Shown here in pieces: positions 53,462 to 62,954 of a stretch of DNA of 64,000 bases. The DNA is from Bryobacterales bacterium. GTDB lineage: Bacteria; Acidobacteriota; Terriglobia; Bryobacterales; Bryobacteraceae. Within the stretch, counting starts at the first letter, position 1. Each line of letters starts with the position of its first letter. The stretch is taken from NCBI GenBank assembly GCA_016716385.1, contig JADJWL010000006.1, positions 186,001 to 250,000 on the forward strand, written 5' to 3'. Under the pieces are notes generated by a model that was not told the origin of the DNA, did no database searches, and worked only from the letters and a program-made list of their open reading frames with translations. A program made the position numbers and the translations under genes.

Positions 53462-55573
53462 ATGGATGTGATGGAATCCCCGCACCGCTATTCGTTCGGT
53501 GATGTCGTGGTGGACACGGCAACCCTGCAGATTCTGAAAGCGGGGGTTCCCGTCCCGGTTGAACCGAAGAGTTTTCGGGTTCTGCTGTACCTCATTGAGC
53601 ACCGTGCGCGGGTGGTGCCCAAGGAAGAACTCATGGGGGCGGTCTGGAAGGACTCGTTTGTCACCGACAATGCCCTGACGCGCGCCATCGCCCAACTTCG
53701 CAAGGCTCTTGGCGACCACGTCAAGGACGCGCGCTACATCGAAACGGTGCCGACGGTCGGGTACCGCTTCATCGCCGGTATGGCCACCCCGCCTCCCGCT
53801 CCGCCTGGGAACCACCTGCGCTGGGTGGCGCTTGGGCTGATCCTGGCCGTCGCGGCCGGACTTGCCCTGTTTTGGAGGGCGGGACACACCCGCCAACCGA
53901 GGAATCTCTCGGTGTACCAGCTCACCACCTCCGGTGGCCTGGACCTGACTCCGACGTTCTCCCCCGACGGCAGCTCGATCGCGTACAGCTCCGACCGATC
54001 CGGGCGCTTCGAATTGTATGTCCGCCCGGTCAACACCTCGGGTCGGGACGTCGCCATCACGAGCGACGGCGGCCAGAATGTGCAGCCCGCCTGGAGTCCG
54101 GACGGCGCGAGCATCGCCTACACGTCGGTGGGCAAACGCGGCATCTTCGTGGCGCCGGCGCTGGGCGGTTTTCCCAAGCGGCTCACGAGTTTCGGCTCCC
54201 AGCCTACCTGGTCCCGCGATGGGCGTTTCGTGGCTTTCCGCTCCTCCGGGGTGTACTCGCTGGCGACCGCGGACTACCTGCCCACCACCCTGTCCACGAT
54301 TTGGGTCGTACCCGCCGGCGGTGGCGAACCACGCCAGGTGACGCAGCCCGGCAGCCCCGCGGGGCGCCATTCCTCTCCGACGTGGAGCCCGGACGGGCAG
54401 TGGCTCGCCTTTATCGTTTACGAGACACTGGGAACCTCTCATTTATGGATGGTTTCGGCCGACGGTGCCACGCTGCGCCAGATTCCGCGCGCGGAGCGCG
54501 AAAGCTACCTGCAGGCGCTGTGGTCTCCGGACGGAGACTGGATCTATTTTTCCGGATTCCGGGCGAGCGAAGGATTCGGTGTCTGGCGGATTCCCGCGGT
54601 TCCAAAGCTGTCCGACGCCGAGCCGATCATCAATAGCCAGGTCGTGGCAGCGATCCCCCGGGATATTGCCCTTTCGGCGGACGGCAGGCGCTTGGCCTAC
54701 AACACGGCCTCCGCCAGCAGCAATATCTGGGACCTGCCGGTGTCCCCCAAAACCGGACTCGCCACCGGCCCCGCCAAGCCCCTCACCTCGGACACCAGTC
54801 TCAGAAACACCCACGCGGTCTTCTCGCCGGACGGCTCGCGCATTGCCTACTATGTCCGCCGGGCGGGCACGGGCGGGGACATCTTCGTGATGAATGCCGA
54901 TGGCTCGCAACCGGTGGCTGTGACGAGCGACCGCGAACCTGACTTCATGCCCAGTTGGACCCCGGATGGCCAGTCCGTCGTCTACGCCTCGGCGCGTTTC
55001 CCTGATGCCCAGTTCCGCATGGTGTCGCTGGGGGATGGCAAGGAACAGACTTTGCTCAAGACCGAAGGAAAGCCGGGCAGCCCCAAGCTGTCACCCGACG
55101 GTCAGGAGGTGCTCTACCACATGTTCCAGAAGGGCATCCTGAACCTGTGGATCGCGGACATTGCAACCGGCGCCGCGAGGCAACTGACCTTCGACAATGA
55201 GTCGATGGGATATGGCTGCTGGTCGCCGGACGGACGCCACATCGCGTTCGAAATCGCCCGCGGCGAAGATACCCACCTTGCCCTGCTGCCGCGTGAAGGC
55301 GGCGAGCCTGTGCAACTGACGCACGAACCCGGCCACGCCTGGCCGTTCAGCTTCTCGCCAGGCGGCAGCCGCATCGCCTTCGCTGCGTTCCGGGACGGGG
55401 TGTGGAACCTGTGGTGGTATTCGCTGGCCACGAAGGAGCAGAAGCCGGTCACCAACTACACATCGCTCCGGACGTTCGTCCGGTATCCTTCCTGGTCGCC
55501 CCAGGGCGACCGCATGATCTTCGAGTTCGCCGAGACCAAGGGCAACGTGTTCTACACCGATCTTGCGGAGTGA
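53462..55573 (+). CDS. CadC-like winged-helix regulator fused to a TolB-like propeller
   Basis: 703 aa from the ATG at 53462 (MDVMESPHRYSFGDVVVD), preceded by AGGA; the frame extends to 53378 into the protease promoter. Residues ~10-105 are an OmpR/PhoB-type winged helix (VPVEPKSFRVLLYLIEH, NALTRAIAQLRKALGD, ETVPTVGYRF). A single transmembrane helix is at ~119-137 (WVALGLILAVAAGLALFW). The rest holds PD40/TolB blades, each with SPDGS-type repeats (LTPTFSPDGSSIAYSSD and others). The architecture suggests a membrane sensor that binds DNA inside and an unknown ligand outside. Confidence 0.88.
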   Translation: MDVMESPHRYSFGDVVVDTATLQILKAGVPVPVEPKSFRVLLYLIEHRARVVPKEELMGAVWKDSFVTDNALTRAIAQLRKALGDHVKDARYIETVPTVGYRFIAGMATPPPAPPGNHLRWVALGLILAVAAGLALFWRAGHTRQPRNLSVYQLTTSGGLDLTPTFSPDGSSIAYSSDRSGRFELYVRPVNTSGRDVAITSDGGQNVQPAWSPDGASIAYTSVGKRGIFVAPALGGFPKRLTSFGSQPTWSRDGRFVAFRSSGVYSLATADYLPTTLSTIWVVPAGGGEPRQVTQPGSPAGRHSSPTWSPDGQWLAFIVYETLGTSHLWMVSADGATLRQIPRAERESYLQALWSPDGDWIYFSGFRASEGFGVWRIPAVPKLSDAEPIINSQVVAAIPRDIALSADGRRLAYNTASASSNIWDLPVSPKTGLATGPAKPLTSDTSLRNTHAVFSPDGSRIAYYVRRAGTGGDIFVMNADGSQPVAVTSDREPDFMPSWTPDGQSVVYASARFPDAQFRMVSLGDGKEQTLLKTEGKPGSPKLSPDGQEVLYHMFQKGILNLWIADIATGAARQLTFDNESMGYGCWSPDGRHIAFEIARGEDTHLALLPREGGEPVQLTHEPGHAWPFSFSPGGSRIAFAAFRDGVWNLWWYSLATKEQKPVTNYTSLRTFVRYPSWSPQGDRMIFEFAETKGNVFYTDLAE

Positions 55574-55582
55574 GGTGCTACC

Positions 55583-56569
55583 GTGAGAATTGTGAAAGCT
55601 CCCGTTCCGGTTGTTCTCGCGCTTTTTCTGGCGGCGTGCGGCTCCGAGCCAGCTCCGCCGCCCCCTTCCGCGTCCGTCGGGCAGCCTGGCGGACCGGCGT
55701 TCGACTCAGCGTTCTGGCAGGTTTGGGGCGACGGGCTGGCGGAGGTTGCCGCCTACGATCTGATCCAGCCCAGATACAAAGCCCCGCGCGCCGGCGTCGC
55801 CGTCACGATCTTCGTCAGCGAACCGTTCTCGAATTCGGTGCGCGTCAAGGCCGACCCGGGTGCGCACCCGCCTGAAGACGAATTCCCCGTGATGAAACTG
55901 AACTTCCTCAAGGATTACCAGACGGGTGTCTACCGCTACACGGAGATGCAGAGCAGCTTCGTGGCGCTGAAACCGGTCAACGCGCGGCCGTCCGGATCGT
56001 TGACAAAGGTCTCGTTTTCAAGCCAGGAATGGTGCGGGCATGTCTTCAGCCAGCTCCTGCTCGATCCTGCCTCGATCCGCCTGATGAGCCATTCGTATTT
56101 CGATGGCGAAGCCGATGAGAACCGCGTCCTTGAGTATCCGGCGGATGGGGTGACCGAAGACAGCCTGATGCATTGGGCGCGCGGCATGGCATGGCCCGTC
56201 GTGGAACCGGGAGAAACACGGACCGTCCCGCTGCTGACCTCGCTGGCCACCGCGCGAGAAACCCATAGCCCGGTGGCCTGGGGGCAGGTGCGCCTCTCGC
56301 GCGGCGCGGAAACCGTGCGCCTGACCACGCCCGCGGGAGTGATCGAGACGGAAATGGCCACGGCGTCGATTAATGACGGCGCCCGAACCATCGCGTTCCA
56401 CATCGAAAAGGCCGCTCCACGGCGGATCGTTCAGTGGGAGACGAACTCAGGCGAGAAAGGCGTGTTGCTCGCATCCGACCGGATGGCGTACTGGCAGATG
56501 AATCAGCCCGGCGGCGAAGAGGCGCTGAAGCGGCTCGGACTCGCGCAGAAGCCGGCGCGGACTTACTGA
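55583..56569 (+). CDS. Lipoprotein of unknown function, 328 aa
   Basis: The GTG at 55583 is preceded by GAGGTG. Lipobox ALFLAACGS indicates an anchored lipoprotein. The mature protein starts with a Pro-rich linker, then a mixed alpha/beta domain (FWQVWGDGLAEVAAYDLIQPRY, KLNFLKDYQTGVYRYTEMQSSF, SQEWCGHVFSQLLLD). I know of unnamed acidobacterial and planctomycete proteins with this pattern but no function. It follows the CadC-like gene by nine bases, so co-expression is likely. Convergent overlap of seven bases with tadA. Confidence 0.72.
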   Translation: MRIVKAPVPVVLALFLAACGSEPAPPPPSASVGQPGGPAFDSAFWQVWGDGLAEVAAYDLIQPRYKAPRAGVAVTIFVSEPFSNSVRVKADPGAHPPEDEFPVMKLNFLKDYQTGVYRYTEMQSSFVALKPVNARPSGSLTKVSFSSQEWCGHVFSQLLLDPASIRLMSHSYFDGEADENRVLEYPADGVTEDSLMHWARGMAWPVVEPGETRTVPLLTSLATARETHSPVAWGQVRLSRGAETVRLTTPAGVIETEMATASINDGARTIAFHIEKAAPRRIVQWETNSGEKGVLLASDRMAYWQMNQPGGEEALKRLGLAQKPARTY

Positions 56570-57015
56570 TCGCGCCTGGCGCGGAAGAACTCCTGCAGCA
56601 GCAGAACGCAGTCGGCGGCCAGCACCCCTTCCACCACTTCGACCGAGTGATTGAGCAGGTCCGAGTCGGCGAGACGAAACTTGCTCCGCACGCCGCCGAA
56701 GCGCAGATCACGCGAGCCGAAGACGAGGCGGCCGATCCGTGCGTGGACCAGCGCGCCGGCGCACATCACACACGGTTCAATCGTCACGCACAGGGTCGCG
56801 CCCGGCAACCGGTAGTTGCTCACATGCCGGCATGCCGCGCGCAGGGCGGCGATCTCGGCGTGCGCCGTGGGATCGTGCAGGGCGATCGGCGCATTGCGTC
56901 CGCTGCCGATGATTTCGCCCTCCATCGCGACCACCGCGCCCACGGGCACCTCTCCCGCTTCGCCCGCCTGACGCGCCAGGCGCAACGCTTCGCGCATGAG
57001 ATCTTCGTCGCTCAT
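56563..57015 (-). CDS. tadA: tRNA-adenosine deaminase TadA
   Basis: 150 aa from the ATG at 57015, overlapping the ykgJ stop (ATGA). The cytidine/adenosine deaminase motif is complete: His52-x-Glu54 in TAHAEIAAL and Cys82-x2-Cys85 in PCVMCAGALVHARIGR. The pattern NAPIALHDPTAHAE and the tail QEFFRARR are typical of TadA, which makes inosine at the wobble position of tRNA-Arg(ACG). Confidence 0.94.
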   Translation of the reverse strand: MSDEDLMREALRLARQAGEAGEVPVGAVVAMEGEIIGSGRNAPIALHDPTAHAEIAALRAACRHVSNYRLPGATLCVTIEPCVMCAGALVHARIGRLVFGSRDLRFGGVRSKFRLADSDLLNHSVEVVEGVLAADCVLLLQEFFRARRDQ

Positions 57016-57607
57016 CGGCCCAGTGCGTGCGCGACGTAGGTCCATTCATCCGCGCCGAGACAGGCGCGTACCGCGTCTTCGAAGCCGTCCGGATCCACTG
57101 TGATGCGCGCTGCCTCAATCTCCGCCGCACCTGCGTTCGGGAAGCAGAGGCTGCAGGGCGGCAGGTCTTCCGCGCCGATGCGGACAGGCGGGCCGTAGGT
57201 CCGGCAGTTCACCGGACGCCACGCATAGAGTTCGCACAGACCGGTTTCCGGGTCGAGCGCCGGGCAGGGCTCCGAACGGTGTCCCTCGCAGAATTCCTCC
57301 TCATCTGGGGTTCCCGCGGCCACCCAGCCTGTCCGGGGATTGCCCGGGAACCCGGCGCTCCAGGAGGCGCACTGTGCCCGCGCCCGCTCGTGGACGGCGC
57401 CTGCGCGTTCAGGTGCGGTCCGCCGAAGCTCTGCCAAACCGCCTCGCAGACGCTCGGCGTCGAGGGCGCGTGGATGGGAAACGGCCCCAGGCAGCAGGCG
57501 GTGCACCCGGGGCGGCATGCCAGATGCGCGCCGCAGTTGGCCGCGGCTTCCTGCATGTTGGCATCGATGATTCTCAGCAAAACCCTGTCCGCGGCCTTCC
57601 AGTCCAT
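57012..57607 (-). pseudogene. YkgJ-family cysteine-cluster protein, frameshifted
   Basis: The N-terminal frame starts at 57607 (MDWKAADRVLLRIIDANMQ) and carries CRPGCTACCLGPFPIHA. The C-terminal frame carries LDAERLRGGLAELRR, CPALDPETGLCELYAWRPVNCRTYGPP and reaches a stop at 57012. Both halves are needed for the C-x3-C-x2-C-C...C-x10-C...C cluster that binds Zn or Fe-S in YkgJ proteins. The break is at GCGC in 57464-57470; removing one GC dinucleotide joins PIHA to LDAERL. Either a 2-bp duplication in the genome or an assembly error. Confidence 0.82.
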
Positions 57608-57675
57608 TGCTTCTCCGGCATTTCCGAGTATACTCAGCCTGTAGTCGATTCTCCGGAGTTGGCGGGCAAGCCAGA

Positions 57676-60113
57676 GTGAACGATTACGAGACGCCTGTGG
57701 GCGTAGCTGCGTTCGACCCCACGCTGCTGGCGGTCCTGGACGCACTCCATAGCTTTGTGGGGATTTTGCGCCCCTCAGGAGAACTGCTGTGGTGCAACCG
57801 GCTGCCGCTTGACCTTCTCGGCCTGACGCTAGAGAATGTTGCGGGCAAACCCTTCGCCGGGACGCCGTGGTGGCTCGCCGGGCCGATCGCCGACCGGCTG
57901 GAACTGGCGATTCGCACCGCGGCAGCGGGCAACGCGGTCCGCTACGATACGTCTGTCGACCTCAATGGGACGCAGGTCGCGCTCGATTTCTCGCTGGCGC
58001 CGGTGCGCGATGAGAAGGGCGCGGTTCAGCTCCTGGTCGCCGGTGGCATCGACATCACCGGTCGCGTGCGTGTCCTGAGCGCAAACCGCGAGGCCGCGGC
58101 CCGCGCACAGGAAGAGAGCCGCATGTTGAGCCGCCTGGTCGCGGCGTCGCTGGCGGTAAGCGGCGCTACTTCGGTGCGGGAGGCTCTCGACAGGACGGCG
58201 GAGCAGGTCCGGAGCCTGATCGGCGCGCACCAGGCTGTGGCGAGCGTGACGGCGGGTCCGAATTTCGAGCAGTCCGTGCAGGGTGTTTCGCTGTCTGACA
58301 AGTATGCGGCCTGGCGCTCCTACGATGTGCCGCCGGATGGCTCGGGCATCTACCGCCTCGTCTGCGCGTCCAACCAGCCCATGCGCATGACCCAGGAGGA
58401 ACTGGAGAGCCATCCAGCCTGGTGCGGGTTCGGAATGCACGCTGCCGATCACCCTCCGATGCGCGGGGTGGCTGGCGGCGCCCCTGTTGGCCCGGGATGG
58501 CGGCAATCTCGGCATCGTGCAACTCTCCGACAAGCACGAGGGAGAGTTTACCCTCAACGACGAACTCATCGTCACGCAGCTTGCGCATTTCGCCGCCGGC
58601 GTCATCGAGAACCGGTACTGGCTCGGACGCGCCGAAGAGCAGCGGCGCATTGCCGAGAGCGCACTTGCCGAAACGCGCAATGCCGAGAAGCGCTACCGCC
58701 GGCTGATCGAGACGGCCGAGGAGGGTATCTGGCTCCTCGATGCGCGGGATCGCACGGCGTTCGTCAACCGCAGGATGGCCGTGATGCTGGGGTATACGGA
58801 AGAGGAAATGCTTGGCCGTCCCTTGCTCGATTTCATTTCGGAGGATTCTGTTCCGGTAGCGCAGCAGAAGCTGGAACTGCGCCACGCCGGAGAAAGGGAG
58901 CAGCTCGAGCTCATATTCCATCGTAAGGACGGTACTCCCGTGCACACGCTCGCCGTGTGCAACCCGATCTTCGATGAGCCCGGCGCCTTCGCGGGAGCCC
59001 TGGCTATGGTGACGGACATCACGGCCAGGGTCGAGGCGGAACAGCAGATCAAGCGGGCGCACGAGACGCTCCAGGCGGTGATCGAAGCCTCCCCGCTGGC
59101 GATCTTCCTCCTGGACACCCGCGGGACCGTGCTCAGTTGGAATCCCGCGGCGGAACGAATGTTCGGCTGGACCGCCGGGGAGGCGATCGGCAATCCCGTG
59201 CCGTTCATCCCGCCGTCGGCTCGTGCCGAACTGGAGGCCGCGCTCGAAATCGGGCGTCAGGGGCAACTGTTGAATGGCGTCCGACGCTGGACGCATCCGC
59301 CGCGACGGTTCTCCGGTCGACATCCAGATCTGGAGCGCCATCCTCAGGAACGATCGGGGAGAAGTTGAGAAATTCATGACGGTCTGCGCCGATGTGACCG
59401 AGCGCAAGATTCTCGAAGAGAAACTGCGGATCGCCCAACGGATGGAGGCTATCGGCCAGTTGGCGGGCGGTGTCGCGCACGACTTCAACAACCTGTTGAC
59501 GGTGATCAACGGCTACGCGCTGATGCTCGAATCGCAGCCGGAAGTGGCGCGTCTTGCCGGCCCGGAACTCAGACAGATTCTGCACGCCGGGCAGCGTGCC
59601 GCGACGCTCACCCAGCAGTTGCTCGCGTTCAGCCGCCACCAGACGGTCGAGCCGCGCCCGGTCGACCTGACCCGGCTCATCCGCAACATGGATGCGATCC
59701 TGACACGGCTTCTGCGGCCGGATATCGAGGTGGAAGTGCAACTCGCCGATGCACTTCCCGCGGTCTCGGCCGATCCGACACAGATGGAACAGGTCGTTCT
59801 GAACCTGGCGCTCAACGCCGCCGACGCCATGCCGGACGGGGGACGGCTGACAATCGGGACTCGTCCATCCGGCGAGCCCCGGCCATCCGTCGTTCTGGTC
59901 GTCCGCGACACAGGCAGCGGAATGAGCCAGGAGGTTCAATCCCGCATCTTCGAGCCGTTCTTCACGACCAAGCCAGCCGGACGGGGGACGGGCCTTGGTT
60001 TGGCCACGGTCGACAGGATCGTACGCCAGGCGGGAGGCACAATCAAAGTCGTGAGCGCACCGGGGCAGGGGAGCGAATTCGCCGTTTCGCTCCCGGCGCT
60101 GCCTACTTCTTGA
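57676..60113 (+). pseudogene. PAS/GAF sensor histidine kinase, frameshifted at two sites
   Basis: Three frames form one ~810-aa kinase. Part 1 (57676-58464): N-terminal PAS and the first part of a GAF domain. Part 2 (to ~59280): rest of GAF, then two PAS domains (RLIETAEEGIWLLDARD and VIEASPLAIFLLDTRG). Part 3 (to 60113): PAS end, HisKA H-box VAHDFNNLLTVINGYA, and HATPase with DTGSGMSQEV and GTGLGLATV. Breaks: an extra G in the run at 58465-58468, and an extra C at 59281-59282. No receiver domain or regulator gene is adjacent. Start GTG 57676 is divergent from ykgJ. Confidence 0.85.
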
Positions 60114-60900
60114 GAACCTTGAGATCGGCCGGCAGAACGAACAAGTTGTCCGTCAATCCCTGGTTGATCTCCACGCTCTCGGCGAACATCTCGAACACTT
60201 TCTCGCCGTCGCGCGTGCGGAGCAGCGTATGCGGCCACATGACGCCCCCTCCCACGTCGCGATAGCGGGAAAACGTCGTCACTTCCTCGATCGCGTAGTT
60301 CTTGCCGGGCTCTCGCCGCTTGGTCACCTGGCGCACCGGCAACTTCGTGGAATGGTGAAAGTAGACCGTGACCATCCGGTTGTCGGGATCGGTGAACTCG
60401 ACCGCCTCAACAGGTTGGTTGTCGACAATATCGGAGCCGCGCGACTCGGCAAGCAGGCCGGGTTCGCCAAGGCGCATGCGCAGGATGTACAGGGCGTTCC
60501 GCAGTGCGCTTTCCTTAAACCGATCGAGATACTCGTCCGGCAGGGGCCGTGCGCCGCGGAAGGTGATCTCGTGGGCCGTATTCTCGGTCAGGACAATGGC
60601 GACATCTTCTTTCTTGCCAAACACCTGCCTCTCGCGCAGGCCGAAGAAGGCGCGTTCGGGCGGCTCGGGGCGGGTCAGGTATCGCGTGTAGACCACAGCG
60701 CGGGCGAGTCCCGACAGCCTCTCGCGGTAGAACGAATAGAACCGGCCCCGTTCGACGCGATCCTGCATGGCCAGGAATCGCTCGCCGCCCAGCGCCGCCA
60801 GCGCCTCGTCCACGACCCGCTTTCCGCGCTCGGCCTGCGTCTCCGCGCCCGCGACGCCGGCCAGCAGTAGCAACACCCATCCGAGCCGTACAGTCCGCAT
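60103..60900 (-). CDS. LolA-like periplasmic protein (outer-membrane lipoprotein-sorting family)
   Basis: About 265 aa. Signal peptide (MRTVRLGWVLLLLAGVAGA). The N-terminal helix GKRVVDEALAALGGERFLAMQDRV followed by an unclosed beta-barrel pattern (FYSFYRERLSGLARAVVY, EAVEFTDPDNRMVTVYFHHST) is that of LolA/LolB-fold proteins. A related domain is fused to the preceding M16 protein. The ATG overlaps the M16 stop (TGATG; an ATG one codon earlier overlaps as ATGA). It probably handles lipids or lipoproteins in the periplasm; activity not established. Confidence 0.78.
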   Translation of the reverse strand: MRTVRLGWVLLLLAGVAGAETQAERGKRVVDEALAALGGERFLAMQDRVERGRFYSFYRERLSGLARAVVYTRYLTRPEPPERAFFGLRERQVFGKKEDVAIVLTENTAHEITFRGARPLPDEYLDRFKESALRNALYILRMRLGEPGLLAESRGSDIVDNQPVEAVEFTDPDNRMVTVYFHHSTKLPVRQVTKRREPGKNYAIEEVTTFSRYRDVGGGVMWPHTLLRTRDGEKVFEMFAESVEINQGLTDNLFVLPADLKVLKK

Positions 60901-62954
60901 CATTCTCTCTTCCCCAACTCTTCTTCCGTCACGCCCGTGTTGATCCTCACTTCGATGACGTCCACTTCGCTGAACCGGTTCCCCCCGCGCAGCACGACCA
61001 TGCGCTTCGGGTACCGGATCCCATCCACTGCGACGTATTCCTCGTAACGCTCCTCGACCGGTCCCTGAGCTGTCGTGTAGGTCTGGCGCCGCGGGAGCCC
61101 GCTGGATCGGTCGACGGTCAACTCACTCGCATTACCGTTCTTGTCCGCGATGGCCACCACGCCGGGGCGCACTTCCGACACGGTCCTCTCCTGGTCGCGG
61201 TCGCTCAGCACCAATCCCAGAATCGCCCGGAAAACTTCGCCGCGCGCCTGATCCAACTGCGGTCCGAGCAGGGGCTGCGAGCCTTGCGGCGATTTCACCC
61301 AACCGCCCCGTCCATTGAAGAACGACGCGACCTTGCCGAACGGCAGATCCAGTTCCTGCCGCAGGATCGAAGGCCGCAGGTAGCGGTTCACCTGCCGGAC
61401 CCGCATACCGCCGGCCGTGGGGTCCAGCCGGACGTCCGACGTTTGCATGACGTCGCGAACCGCGGCCAGCTTCTCCGCTCCCCCCATCGCTTCCTGGACG
61501 CGGGCCAGCAGCGCCTTGCCGCGTGCCGTGGATTCCTCGGTGACGGCGCGCGACGGTTCGGGGATCCTCAGATCGATCGCCTGCACCGGCCGGCCCAGAC
61601 CAGCCAGCGGCTTGCCGAACAGCGCCGGTTTGCCCACCACGACGAACGTCAGCTTCGTCGTGTCCAGATGCTGCCGGGCGGCGCGCTGGATGTCGGCCGG
61701 CGTCACCGCCGCGATCGCCTTCTGGTAGCGGCCCAGGAAGTCCGCCGGATAGCCATGATAATCCTGGGTCAGCAGCCGGCCGAGCGTCTTCGATTTCGTG
61801 TCGAAGTGGAAGACAAATTCGTCGAGCACCCTTTGCCGTGCGGCCGCCACTTCTGTTTCAGGCGCCGGCTCGGCGCGCAGCCGGGCGATTTCCTGTTCGA
61901 TGCCGAAGAGCGTCTCCAGGGTCGATAGCGAGCGCGAATTTCCGGAAACCCGGAACAAGCCGGGGTGCTCGTAGCCGGCCCCCCACTCGGCCGCGATTTT
62001 GTAGGTGTCGCCTTCGCGGGCGCGGAACCGTCGCCCGAGACGGCTCTCGGAACCACCCCCGAGAATCGCCGCCATCACTTCAAGAGCCGGATAGTCCTTG
62101 TCATCGAAGCGCCCGCCGAGGTGTCCGACCGCGAAGGATGTCTGCGTGACGTCGCTCTTTTCCGCCAGGTAGACGCCCGGCGCCGGCTCCGCTTCCACTT
62201 TGGGGAAGGGTGGCACGGGCTCCTGTCGAGCCGTCCAGCCGCCAAAGAGCGATTCGAGCCGGGCGAGCATCGCCGGAGTTTCGAAGTCGCCATAGATCCC
62301 CAGGACAACGTTGGCGGGGAAGAAATAACGGCGGTGAAAAGCCGCCAGGTCGTCGCGCCCGATGCGGTCCAGGTGTTCGTATTCCACCTGCCAGCCGTAC
62401 GAATTGTCCCTTCCGTAGACGAGCGAGATGAACTCGCGTGCCGCGATAGCGCCGGCGTCGTCGTTGCGCCGGGCGATCGAGCCGCGGAGCTGCATCTTGA
62501 CCGATTCGAGTTGCTCGTCGTTGAAGTCCGGGGCGGAGAGGACATCCCGGAACGCTTCGAGCACGGGATCGAGCCCGCCACGCATCGCGCGGAAGCGCAC
62601 GATGCCGTTCGTTTCGCCGATGCTGCTCTCTACCGACCCCGCCACCTCTTCGAGCCGCCGGCCGATCTGGTCCCCAGCCACACCGCCGGCTCCTCCGCTC
62701 CGCATGGCCATTCCAGTGAGCATCGCCAGCCCCACCTTGTCCGGCGGGTCGAAGAGGTTTCCGGTGCGGATCAGCGCCAGTCCGTTGACGGCGGGCAACT
62801 CGCGGTCCTCCAGGAGGTAGACTCGCATGCCGTTGGACAAAGTGACGGCCTTCACGTCGGGAAGACTCGCCGGGCGCAACGGGGGAAACTTCAGATCCTT
62901 GGGGTTCTGCGCCGCCAGCGTCATGGCGGCAAGGAAAAGGATCGCGGCCCTCAC
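60900..62954 (-). CDS. M16 peptidase-family protein, inactive-type, with C-terminal LolA-like domain
   Basis: 684 aa, exported (MRAAILFLAAMTLAAQ). Two M16 domains (about 30-250 and 255-440): VTLSNGMRVYLLEDRELP, REFISLVYGRDNSYGW, QTSFAVGHLGGRFDDKDYPALEV. Where active M16 enzymes have HxxEH this has MLTGM (residues 78-82), so it is probably the non-catalytic partner. Residues ~455-684 form a LolA-like domain (ARVQEAMGGAEKLAAVRDV, WVKSPQGSQPL, GIRYPKRMVV). Its start overlaps the catalytic-type M16 gene stop by four bases (ATGA), as expected for an M16 heterodimer. Confidence 0.87.
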   Translation of the reverse strand: MRAAILFLAAMTLAAQNPKDLKFPPLRPASLPDVKAVTLSNGMRVYLLEDRELPAVNGLALIRTGNLFDPPDKVGLAMLTGMAMRSGGAGGVAGDQIGRRLEEVAGSVESSIGETNGIVRFRAMRGGLDPVLEAFRDVLSAPDFNDEQLESVKMQLRGSIARRNDDAGAIAAREFISLVYGRDNSYGWQVEYEHLDRIGRDDLAAFHRRYFFPANVVLGIYGDFETPAMLARLESLFGGWTARQEPVPPFPKVEAEPAPGVYLAEKSDVTQTSFAVGHLGGRFDDKDYPALEVMAAILGGGSESRLGRRFRAREGDTYKIAAEWGAGYEHPGLFRVSGNSRSLSTLETLFGIEQEIARLRAEPAPETEVAAARQRVLDEFVFHFDTKSKTLGRLLTQDYHGYPADFLGRYQKAIAAVTPADIQRAARQHLDTTKLTFVVVGKPALFGKPLAGLGRPVQAIDLRIPEPSRAVTEESTARGKALLARVQEAMGGAEKLAAVRDVMQTSDVRLDPTAGGMRVRQVNRYLRPSILRQELDLPFGKVASFFNGRGGWVKSPQGSQPLLGPQLDQARGEVFRAILGLVLSDRDQERTVSEVRPGVVAIADKNGNASELTVDRSSGLPRRQTYTTAQGPVEERYEEYVAVDGIRYPKRMVVLRGGNRFSEVDVIEVRINTGVTEEELGKRE

